In this document: positions 1-5,385 of the stretch, one piece after another | Position numbering within the stretch: the first letter of the stretch is position 1 | How the letters are laid out: every line of letters starts with the position of its first letter | NCBI GenBank assembly: GCA_946481265.1 | Contig: CAMLNE010000250.1 | Span: forward strand, 1-6,350 | Length of the DNA stretch: 6,350 nt | DNA from: an uncultured Panacagrimonas sp. | GTDB lineage: Bacteria > Pseudomonadota > Gammaproteobacteria > Nevskiales > Nevskiaceae | Reading direction: 5' to 3' | The notes under the pieces: generated by a model | The model's database searches: none | Told to the model about the DNA's origin: nothing | Seen by the model: the letters and a program-made list of their open reading frames with translations, nothing else | Translations under genes and position numbers: made by a program

Positions 1-165
1 CACACCAAGTTCCAAATAACTTGTTACGGCCTGGGTTCACGCACCCATCTTCTTCCTGCGCCTTCCATGCAGACGCTTTGTGGTTTTCGCGAACGTCTTC
101 GGCCGACCCATCCCCCGATGGCGCTCCAATACAGGCCGCAATTATTCCGAGGCCCGACTGAAAGC

Positions 166-1206
166 TCAGGGCGTCATTCCACTCATGACGTCGAACATGT
201 AGTCGCAGGCCTTGGACTCTTTCTTGCGGAAAGACCTGCGAACAAAAATGGGGCCCTCGGGATTGAATCTATTGAGATGGACGCAAGCAACGACCCGTTC
301 CGCGGGAATGGGACCCCACTGTGCGATCTCGGCCTCCTCGGAACCCCAGTACGCCTTTTTTCCCCAGGGGACGATGAAACCGGCGTGCACGATCACGACG
401 TAGAGCCAGCCTGGCTTGCTGTTGTAGGCCGTTCCAAAACCAGTGGAGCTGTCGATTGCACGCGAAGTGGAGACGTAACCCTTCAGACATTCGTTCTCGA
501 CCATCCGCCCCATGTGAAACGCCTCTCTTTCGCAGATCTTGCGCCACATCATGTAATCGACCAGCAACCTCTTGTCTGCCTCGCTGGGGGCTGCTGTATC
601 GAGTGCACGCAGAAAATCACTCTTGCTGAGCGCGCAGCCGTATCGGCGCTTGAGGTAGCTCCCGAAAGCGTCAAAGACATTGTTTTCCAGGTAGTAACGA
701 TCCGGGCGTGAGATCGGAGGCCCAAAGCCACCACACTTGTAGATGACCTCAAGCGGAGGGCGCGTATCGCCCCTGAAGGCCACTGCGTTCGTACGTTCGA
801 TATCCCTGAACACGAACCAGTCGGCCGCGATCGAGGTCTTGGTCGGGAAGGATGTATTGATGTTCGGTGTCGTCGGACGTACCTGTGCATGGTATTGCTG
901 CACGGGCACGGCGCTCGGCCTCACCCCGCCCCGGTCGCCCATGATGATCCCGCGTGTATTGCGATTCGCACCGGCTGCCGGTTCCGCGATCTTCCAGCTC
1001 GAAGCGATCACCCGTTCGATCATCGCGGGGAGCGCAGGAATCGCCGGTGCATGCTTTGGTTTCATGATCTTCCACGCATCCTTCGATGGCGGGGGGCGTG
1101 GAAATTTGTAATTGGGATTTGGCTCGAATGCCTCGAAGTCGGCGAGAAGGTAGCCAAAATCTCTTTGCCACGCGTCATCGTAAGTGGCGGGCTTGTAGCT
1201 TGGCAT
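166..1206 (-). CDS. Cholera/pertussis-type ADP-ribosyltransferase toxin-like protein
   Basis: Predicted mono-ADP-ribosyltransferase, which would move ADP-ribose from NAD+ onto a target protein; the target is unknown. With the start at 1206 it has 346 residues. The C-terminal half shows the R-S-E signature in order. FRGDTRPP (Arg145, Asp147) matches YRADSRPP of cholera toxin A. GYVSTS (Ser246-Thr247-Ser248) is the STS motif. EEAEIAQWGPIP (Glu291, Glu293) matches the DEQEVSALGGIP segment holding the catalytic ExE. The first 130 or so residues are unrecognised and proline-rich in places. There is no signal peptide, transmembrane segment or B subunit nearby, unlike classic AB5 toxins, so it may be an intracellular effector or use another export route. 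I chose ATG 1206 because AAGGAG lies 6 bases upstream; an in-frame ATG at 1359 would add 51 residues but has no such site. GC is well below that of its neighbours, suggesting transfer. Family assignment is firm; activity and export are inference. Confidence 0.82.
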   Translation of the reverse strand: MPSYKPATYDDAWQRDFGYLLADFEAFEPNPNYKFPRPPPSKDAWKIMKPKHAPAIPALPAMIERVIASSWKIAEPAAGANRNTRGIIMGDRGGVRPSAVPVQQYHAQVRPTTPNINTSFPTKTSIAADWFVFRDIERTNAVAFRGDTRPPLEVIYKCGGFGPPISRPDRYYLENNVFDAFGSYLKRRYGCALSKSDFLRALDTAAPSEADKRLLVDYMMWRKICEREAFHMGRMVENECLKGYVSTSRAIDSSTGFGTAYNSKPGWLYVVIVHAGFIVPWGKKAYWGSEEAEIAQWGPIPAERVVACVHLNRFNPEGPIFVRRSFRKKESKACDYMFDVMSGMTP

Positions 1207-1212
1207 CGCGAG

Positions 1213-1218
1213 CTCCTT
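1213..1218 (-). promoter_or_regulatory. Shine-Dalgarno site deciding the toxin start
   Basis: On the leftward strand AAGGAG sits 6 bases before the ATG at 1206. It is a near-perfect ribosome binding site and is the reason for preferring 1206 over the upstream in-frame ATG at 1359. Confidence 0.7.
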
Positions 1219-1220
1219 GT

Positions 1221-1293
1221 CTATCGCGTTGAAGGGGGGTGCGGCTTGGGTTCGATAGTGGAAACCGACTCTCTCCCTTACCGTGTTGACGGT
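1221..1293 (-). promoter_or_regulatory. Possible control region of the toxin gene with inverted repeats
   Basis: Two inverted repeats lie just upstream of the toxin start. ACCGT-GTTG-ACGGT (1280-1293) is a perfect 14-base dyad. CTATCG (1221-1226) pairs with CGATAG (1253-1258) across 26 bases. Either could be an operator or a leader hairpin. No clear -10/-35 pair could be assigned. If translation really began at 1359 these would lie inside the coding region. Short dyads like these also occur by chance. Confidence 0.25.
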
Positions 1294-1359
1294 TCCGCCT
1301 GGTTGGCGGTCCCGGGGTTTTCCGACAGAGAGTTCGTCAAACGTGATCGGTCGTCGCAT

Positions 1360-1749
1360 CGCGGTGCGACGCCATGAGCCATGGCCTGAGCGTAGTCCGG
1401 GAAAAAGCGACGTTGATGCCGAGACGGTGCGTTCAGCGCTTCATGCTCACGGAAGACCGCCCGCGCAAGGCGTGATCGGTCGCTGGTACGAATCCGCTGA
1501 TGCCTCCCGCCCCAGGCCGCCGACGGCGTGTCACCGACGGCGGCTATATCGTGTCGAAATCCCCCGGGCCCCCCAAGACCTATCGCTGGAGCTTATCCCT
1601 GAATGAGGGCGAATACTCCAGTTCGAAGGCGTAGCGTGGAACTGGGCGGCTGGCGCCCTGCGCCTTGCGCACGATCTGGTCCGGAAGGCCTTATCCCAAG
1701 GCTGCGTTGGGGCTGCGCGATAACGCCATGGCAGGATCGGCGCACATGG
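1360..1749. other. Gene-poor stretch between toxin and LysR genes
   Basis: I see no convincing gene here. Read rightward, one frame runs from ATG 1374 to a TGA at 1473-1475 (33 residues) and continues in the same frame, from ATG 1500 to TAG 1632-1634 (44 residues). The second piece ends GYIVSKSPGPPKTYRW then SLSLNEGEYSSSKA, a segment with a protein-like mix of residues that faintly recalls the short repeat of DUF1508/YegP proteins. No good ribosome binding site precedes either ATG. The stretch also holds an inverted repeat GCCGCCG (1516-1522) / CGGCGGC (1538-1544). It may be a decayed small gene or simply the region downstream of the leftward LysR gene. No terminator with a T-run was found for LysR. 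Confidence 0.35.
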
Positions 1750-2685
1750 CTACCGCCCCACCCGCCCCGTCACGATCTTCGGCACCCGCGTCCGGAAGTA
1801 CCGGTGCAATTCCGCCACGTGCAACGGGTACGCGGTGTCCTTCATCCACAAGGCATCGAAGGTCACCTGCGCCGGCCGCCTGGCTTGCGTGAGCAGGGGC
1901 AGGGTCCGCGGTGCGAACTGCGGTGAGAACCTGGAGCGGGGCAGCACCGTCGCGCCGATGCCGATATCGGCCCAGTCCTGCATGACCTGATAGCTGAGCG
2001 CCTGCCCGCTGTACTCGTTGAGCTTCAGCCGGGCCTTCTTGAACAGGCCGCGCATGACCGCGGCCAGGCCGCAGCCGTCGGGGCCCAGAACGAAGGTTTC
2101 CGCGGCGATCTCGCGCAGGCTGGTGCCGGCCGCTGCCGGGGCACGATCGCCCATGCTGGGCTCATGCCGGGACATGTAGTAGAGATCCTCGACATAGAAC
2201 GGCACGGCGAGCATGCCCCGGGGAACGGGCAGATAGGGCTGCCGCGGCCAGACGATCATGTCGAGCTGCGCACTGCGCAGGCGCTCCTCGAGATCGGGCA
2301 GGAAATATTCCTTGAAGAAGGTCTTGCAGCCCTTGTTCGCGCGCTCGTAGGGATCGAGCACCTCGGCAACGCGGCGGACATCCACCAGCGGTGACAGGCC
2401 GATGCGCAGCATGCGCTGCGCCGGATCGTAGTAGGAATTCACGCCGGCCTTGAGTTCGCCGTGCGCGCGCGACAGGGATTCCATGAGCGGCAGGAGTTGC
2501 GAGCCGATCGGCGAGAGCTCGACCTTGCGCGTCGTGCGGATGAACAACTGCCCGCCGATCTGCGCTTCGAGCAGTGCAATGCCGTTGGACAGCGTGGGCT
2601 GCGTCACGTGGCAGCGCTCCGCGGCGCGGCTGAACGACCGTTCCGCGGCAGCGGCGACGGCGAACTCGATGTGCCTGAGATTCAT
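1750..2685 (-). CDS. LysR-family transcriptional regulator
   Basis: DNA-binding regulator of 311 residues, the usual LysR length. The N-terminus MNLRHIEFAVAAAAERSFSR then AAERCHVTQPTLSNGIALLE is the canonical winged helix-turn-helix (residues 1-60), ending in LSPIG. The rest is the two-lobed effector-binding domain, beginning near MLRIGLSPL (residues 92-100) and with the late conserved-type stretch WADIGIGATVLPRSRF (238-253). The frame stays open further upstream, but the family N-terminus places the start at ATG 2685. That ATG has no strong ribosome binding site, so expression may be low. It is divergent from the SDR-cupin pair across 112 bases, and by the usual LysR logic it probably controls that pair and itself in response to an unknown small molecule. 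Cys120 and Cys205 lie in the effector domain; Cys205 in GPDGCGLA lies in a part of the domain comparable to where OxyR has its redox cysteines, but redox sensing is only speculation. Confidence 0.92.
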   Translation of the reverse strand: MNLRHIEFAVAAAAERSFSRAAERCHVTQPTLSNGIALLEAQIGGQLFIRTTRKVELSPIGSQLLPLMESLSRAHGELKAGVNSYYDPAQRMLRIGLSPLVDVRRVAEVLDPYERANKGCKTFFKEYFLPDLEERLRSAQLDMIVWPRQPYLPVPRGMLAVPFYVEDLYYMSRHEPSMGDRAPAAAGTSLREIAAETFVLGPDGCGLAAVMRGLFKKARLKLNEYSGQALSYQVMQDWADIGIGATVLPRSRFSPQFAPRTLPLLTQARRPAQVTFDALWMKDTAYPLHVAELHRYFRTRVPKIVTGRVGR

Positions 2686-2797
2686 ATATTCAAAAGCGGC
2701 ATGAGTTGCGGCCAGAATTTCAATTTCTCTATCACTGTAGCAGTCCCTAATCTGCCCCTGCACCGCACTGGCCGGTGTCGACCTTGGGAGGCCCACG
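2686..2797. promoter_or_regulatory. Divergent LysR/SDR promoter and operator region
   Basis: This 112-base AT-richer gap separates the divergent starts and should hold both promoters and the LysR site. Visible dyads are AGAA-N7-TTCT (2714-2728, the 15-base spacing of LysR boxes though not the T-N11-A letters), ACTG-TAG-CAGT (2734-2744) and CACCG-N7-CGGTG (2761-2777). A weak rightward -10-like TAATCT lies at 2748-2753. GGGAGG (2786-2791), 6 bases before ATG 2798, is the ribosome binding site of the SDR gene. The role is inferred from layout; the exact operator is not determined. Confidence 0.5.
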
Positions 2798-3514
2798 ATG
2801 ACCGCATCATCCGGAACGCTGCTCGTCATCGGTATGGCGGCAGGCCTGGGCGCCGCACTGGCCGATGCCTTCATCGGCGCCGGCTACCGCGTGGCGGGAC
2901 TCTCGCGCCGTGTAGGCAGGGACCTGGGGCTGGACGACGGCCTCGAGCGTTGGGGTGACGCCTATCGTCACTACGCCTGCGACGTGACGCGGTCGGCGTC
3001 GATGGAGGCGGTGCTTCGGGACATCGGCGGCGAGCTCGGAGCGCCCGGCGTGGCGGTCTACAACCCGATGCAGCTGCAGATCCGGCCATTCCTCGAGGTG
3101 ACGGTCGAGGAGTTCGAATCGGTATGGCGGGTGACCTGCCTGGGCGCGGCGATCAGCGCGCGCGCGCTGTTGCCGGCAATGCTGGAAGCCGGGACCGGCA
3201 CGCTGATCTTCACCGGCGCCACCGCATCGACGCGCGGCAGCGCCGGCTTCAGTTCCCTGGCGATCGGCAAGTGTGGCCTGCGCGGCCTGGCCGGCTCGCT
3301 GGCGCGGGAATTCGGACCCCGCGGCATCCATGTCGCACACACCATCCTCGACGGCTTGATCTGGGCGCCGCAGACGCGCGCACGTTTCGATGTGGCCGAG
3401 GAACGCTGCATGGCGCCCGAGGCCATCGCGCAGACCTACCTGCATCTCGCGCAGCAGCACCGCTGCGCGTGGACGCACGAAGTCGATCTGCGTCCGGCCC
3501 ACGCCAGCTTCTAG
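2798..3514 (+). CDS. Short-chain dehydrogenase/reductase-like protein, catalytic Tyr replaced
   Basis: A 238-residue Rossmann-fold protein of the SDR superfamily, cytoplasmic and NAD(P)-dependent if active. The cofactor loop is IGMAAGLG (Gly12, Gly16, Gly18). Arg37-Arg38 after the second strand suggest NADP(H). CDVT (61-64) is the adenine-ring motif. YNP (88-90) stands where NAG is usual. GATAS (140-144) supplies the catalytic-type Ser144. In the normal YxxxK motif the lysine is Lys158 but the tyrosine position is Leu154 (LAIGK). From memory, related bacterial SDRs that share the GATAS and GIHVAH stretches often have Phe there, so this looks like a branch with altered catalysis rather than a sequencing slip. 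The start has a good GGGAGG site. It is the first gene of a two-gene unit with the cupin 8 bases downstream and is probably regulated by the divergent LysR protein. The substrate is unknown. Confidence 0.88.
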   Translation: MTASSGTLLVIGMAAGLGAALADAFIGAGYRVAGLSRRVGRDLGLDDGLERWGDAYRHYACDVTRSASMEAVLRDIGGELGAPGVAVYNPMQLQIRPFLEVTVEEFESVWRVTCLGAAISARALLPAMLEAGTGTLIFTGATASTRGSAGFSSLAIGKCGLRGLAGSLAREFGPRGIHVAHTILDGLIWAPQTRARFDVAEERCMAPEAIAQTYLHLAQQHRCAWTHEVDLRPAHASF

Positions 3515-3522
3515 GCCCGGTC

Positions 3523-4200
3523 ATGCGCTACCACGTTCCCGAACGGCTGCACGCGGATCGCCGGATGCCGGTGAGCGTCCAGGCCGATGCGCTCGACTGG
3601 ACGCCGTCGCCGCTGGCCGGTGTCGAACGCCGCTTCCTGGAGCGCGAGGGCGCCGAGGTCGCGCGCGCTACCTCGCTGGTGCGCTATGCGCCGGGAAGCC
3701 GCTTCACGGCGCATACGCACGCGTTGGGAGAGGAGTACCTGGTGCTCGACGGTGTGTTCTCCGACGAGCATGGCGATTTCGCGGCCGGCAGCTATGTGCG
3801 CAATCCGCCGGGGAGCCGGCACGCGCCGTTCACGGACACGGGCTGCACGATCTTCGTGAAGCTGCGCCAGATGGATCCGCACGAGCAACGGACGGTGGAG
3901 AAGCGGCCATCGGACATCGAGCTGCGGCCAACGACTATTGCCGGGCTGTCGCGTGCCGACCTGTACGTGCAGCCGGGCGTGGAGCGCGTCCTCATCGAGC
4001 AACTCGCGCCCGACGCGAGATGGGCGCGTCGACAGGTTGCGGGCGGCGAGGAAATTCTCGTGCTCGACGGCGTCCTGGACTACGGCGCCGACGCATGCCC
4101 GCCCCGGACCTGGCTGCGCATGCCGCAGGAATGCATCCAATCGCTGTCGACCGCAACGGGCTGCCGGTACTGGGTCAAGCGCGGTCACCTGCGTGACTAG
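3523..4200 (+). CDS. Double-cupin protein, ChrR-type cupin family
   Basis: A 225-residue protein with two tandem cupin barrels. The first (about 45-115) has both cupin motifs intact: HTHALGE with His64, His66, Glu70 and Gly77 spaced as in the first motif, and G89-x5-P-x-G-x2-His100 in the second. It should bind a metal such as Zn, Fe or Mn. The second barrel (about 155-220) repeats the fold (GGEEILVLDG, then PRTWLRMP) but lacks the histidines, so it is probably structural. The sequence resembles the cupin half of ChrR anti-sigma factors; the N-terminal zinc-binding sigma-factor domain is absent and no sigma gene is nearby, so an enzymatic (dioxygenase-like) or ligand-binding role is more likely than anti-sigma activity. 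ATG 3523 follows the SDR stop by 8 bases without a clear ribosome binding site, which suggests translational coupling. The frame is open further upstream inside the SDR gene, but that part is shadow. Confidence 0.88.
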   Translation: MRYHVPERLHADRRMPVSVQADALDWTPSPLAGVERRFLEREGAEVARATSLVRYAPGSRFTAHTHALGEEYLVLDGVFSDEHGDFAAGSYVRNPPGSRHAPFTDTGCTIFVKLRQMDPHEQRTVEKRPSDIELRPTTIAGLSRADLYVQPGVERVLIEQLAPDARWARRQVAGGEEILVLDGVLDYGADACPPRTWLRMPQECIQSLSTATGCRYWVKRGHLRD

Positions 4201-4286
4201 GGCTCGTCCGCGCCCGGCACCCGTACACGCTGTTTCGATCGCTGTCCGCGGCAATGCCTGCCGCAGCTTCCCACCTGGAGATTCCG

Positions 4287-4658
4287 ATGATCGCCTACGC
4301 CACGCTCGGCACCAACGACTTCCCGCGCGCCACTGCGTTCTACGACCAGCTGCTCGGCGCGCTCGGCGCCAAGCGCGCGCTGGAGATGGACCGTCTCATC
4401 CTGTGGGCGAACAGTCCGGTCGCGCCCATGCTCGCCGTCTGCAAGCCGTTCGATGGCAAGCCTGCCACCGTGGGCAACGGAACGATGGTCGCACTCGCCG
4501 CCGGCAGCCGCGCGGAAGTGGACCGCCTGCATGCGCTGGCGCTGTCGCTGGGCGCCAGCGACGAAGGCGCGCCGGGCCCGCGCGGCCCGTCGTTCTACAT
4601 CGGCTACTTCCGCGACCTCGACGGCAACAAGCTGAACATCTTCTGCGGCGGTGGCTGA
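4287..4658 (+). CDS. VOC (glyoxalase/bleomycin-resistance fold) protein
   Basis: A 123-residue single-domain protein of the vicinal oxygen chelate superfamily, built of two beta-alpha-beta-beta-beta modules and usually dimeric and cytoplasmic. It opens with MIAYATLGTNDFPRATAFYD, typical of the group, and ends with FRDLDGNKLNIF (108-119). In metal-dependent members the last strand carries a glutamate; here the equivalent position is not Glu, and the first strand has Tyr4 rather than the usual His, so metal binding is doubtful. Start ATG 4287 is preferred over ATG 4254 because GGAG (4277-4280) lies 6 bases upstream and the family begins here. It lies 86 bases after the cupin stop on the same strand and may be a third member of that unit or separate. 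The reaction cannot be predicted; many relatives are only annotated by fold. Confidence 0.88.
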   Translation: MIAYATLGTNDFPRATAFYDQLLGALGAKRALEMDRLILWANSPVAPMLAVCKPFDGKPATVGNGTMVALAAGSRAEVDRLHALALSLGASDEGAPGPRGPSFYIGYFRDLDGNKLNIFCGGG

Positions 4659-4808
4659 GTAAAAAGAGAAAAGAGGAGAAAGAGGCCAGATAAAGAGAAA
4701 AAGAGAAAAAGGGGCCAGGCTCAAGAAAAGGAAAAAGGGGCCTGGCCCCTTAAAAACAATAAACGAGAATAAAAGGGGCCAGGCTCGATTTGTCGGGACA
4801 TGTACCCG
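4659..4808. repeat. Purine-rich intergenic block with GGGGCCAGGCTC repeats
   Basis: Just after the VOC stop the + strand becomes almost all A and G. It contains repeated units of an A-rich run followed by a GGGGCC core. The 16-mer AAAAGGGGCCAGGCTC occurs exactly twice (4707-4722 and 4771-4786). A variant AAAAAGGGGCCTGG lies between them (4732-4745) and a degenerate AGAGGCCAG at 4681-4689. The block ends near CGGG-ACATGT-A-CCCG (4794-4808). From memory, similar GGGGCC or GGGGTC cores followed by an ATTT-like tail recur between genes in several proteobacteria and behave like REP sequences mobilised by RAYT transposases. Copy number elsewhere in the genome cannot be seen here. Confidence 0.55.
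4735..4751 (-). terminator. Perfect palindrome, terminator-like for leftward transcription
   Basis: AAGGGGCC-T-GGCCCCTT is a perfect 17-base palindrome. Read leftward, the hairpin is followed by TTTCCTTTTCTT, which fits an intrinsic terminator. Read rightward it is followed by TTAAAAAC and would be poor. No leftward gene enters from the right, so it may instead be part of the repeat block, protecting against antisense reading. Confidence 0.4.
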
Positions 4809-4888
4809 CGAGCGTGCGTGTCCCGTGCGTGCGCCACATCCGGGCGCGCGATTTGCGGCCTCGATGAATTGCTCATCCGGAGTCGCTC

Positions 4889-5176
4889 ATGTTCCGCAAC
4901 GGTCGCGCCGCTTTCATCCTCGCCGCCGTCTGCGTCCCGGCCGCCACGCTCGCCGATCCGGCCCCTCATCCGGCTTCGCCCGAGCAGGGGACTTCCCCGC
5001 CAGCGACGCAGGGGCCCTCGGCAGCCAGCCGCAAGGCCGACGAGACGATGTCGGAGAAGTCGCCCCGACCCATGCCCGGCAAGGATTCCGCGCCCGGCCC
5101 TGCACCCACGCCGCCCATCGTGAAGCGCCCGCAGTCCAGCGACACGACCCCGCCGGACGCGCCGCCCCAACCGTGA
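4889..5176 (+). CDS. Small exported proline-rich protein
   Basis: A 95-residue hypothetical protein. The N-terminus MFRNGRAAFILAAVCVPAAT is a typical Sec signal peptide with a likely cut after LA at residue 22. The remaining 73 residues contain 21 prolines plus many Ala, Ser and Thr, with no hydrophobic core, so the mature protein is probably disordered and located in the periplasm or outside the cell. Cys15 does not sit in a proper lipobox (AAVC), so it is unlikely to be a lipoprotein. GGAG (4879-4882), 6 bases before the ATG, supports the start. It stands alone between two non-coding gaps. I do not recognise a family. Low-complexity, GC-rich DNA makes spurious frames likely, but the signal peptide together with the ribosome binding site makes this one credible. 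Confidence 0.62.
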   Translation: MFRNGRAAFILAAVCVPAATLADPAPHPASPEQGTSPPATQGPSAASRKADETMSEKSPRPMPGKDSAPGPAPTPPIVKRPQSSDTTPPDAPPQP

Positions 5177-5311
5177 GCGCCTTCGAAGCATGCGAGGCCT
5201 GTTGGGGCCCGCTGGCGTGGGTGTCGCCGATACGGCCGCCACCGCAATATCGCGACGACGTCGGGCCTGTGCGATCGTCGACGTGACTCCGTGCAAGCGG
5301 CCGCGCGCCTT

Positions 5312-5333
5312 GCGCATCCGCACCGGGATGCGC
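5312..5333. other. Strong hairpin in the gap before the DUF349 gene
   Basis: GCGCATCC (5312-5319) pairs perfectly with GGATGCGC (5326-5333) around a 6-base loop. No T-run follows on either strand, so it is not an obvious intrinsic terminator. It lies 15-35 bases upstream of a -10-like box and could be a regulator site or a Rho-type pause. The rest of the 5177-5385 gap shows no gene. Confidence 0.35.
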
Positions 5334-5346
5334 GGGTACGCACAGC

Positions 5347-5352
5347 TAGAAT
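5347..5352 (+). promoter_or_regulatory. Possible -10 box for the DUF349 gene
   Basis: TAGAAT differs from TATAAT at one base and would place the transcript start about 28 bases before ATG 5386. No recognisable -35 hexamer lies at the right distance, so this is a weak call. Confidence 0.3.
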
Positions 5353-5385
5353 GCCGAGTCATCCCCATGCTGTGCAGGCCAATCA

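Noticed and set aside
67..711. Rightward 214-codon open frame opposite the toxin gene
   Set aside because: It lies wholly antisense and in codon register with the toxin, lacks a ribosome binding site and resembles no protein; it is a mirror of the toxin's codon bias.
1283..1926. Two rightward frames of 107 codons each across the toxin/LysR gap
   Set aside because: Arg/Pro-rich composition with no recognisable domain; the second overlaps the LysR gene antisense.
2807..3502. Leftward 231-codon frame opposite the SDR gene
   Set aside because: Arg/Ala-rich antisense shadow of a well-supported gene.
3523..4200. Cupin protein as a ChrR anti-sigma factor
   Set aside because: The zinc-binding N-terminal domain is absent and no ECF sigma gene is adjacent.
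3511..4254. Leftward 247-codon frame opposite the cupin gene
   Set aside because: Antisense shadow; the cupin motifs on the other strand are intact.
4248..4264. GCGGCA/TGCCGC hairpin as terminator after the cupin gene
   Set aside because: Only six base pairs and no T-run follows, so termination is not supported.
4889..4933. Lipoprotein signal in the proline-rich protein
   Set aside because: The residues before Cys15 (AAV) do not fit a lipobox; an ordinary signal peptide fits better.
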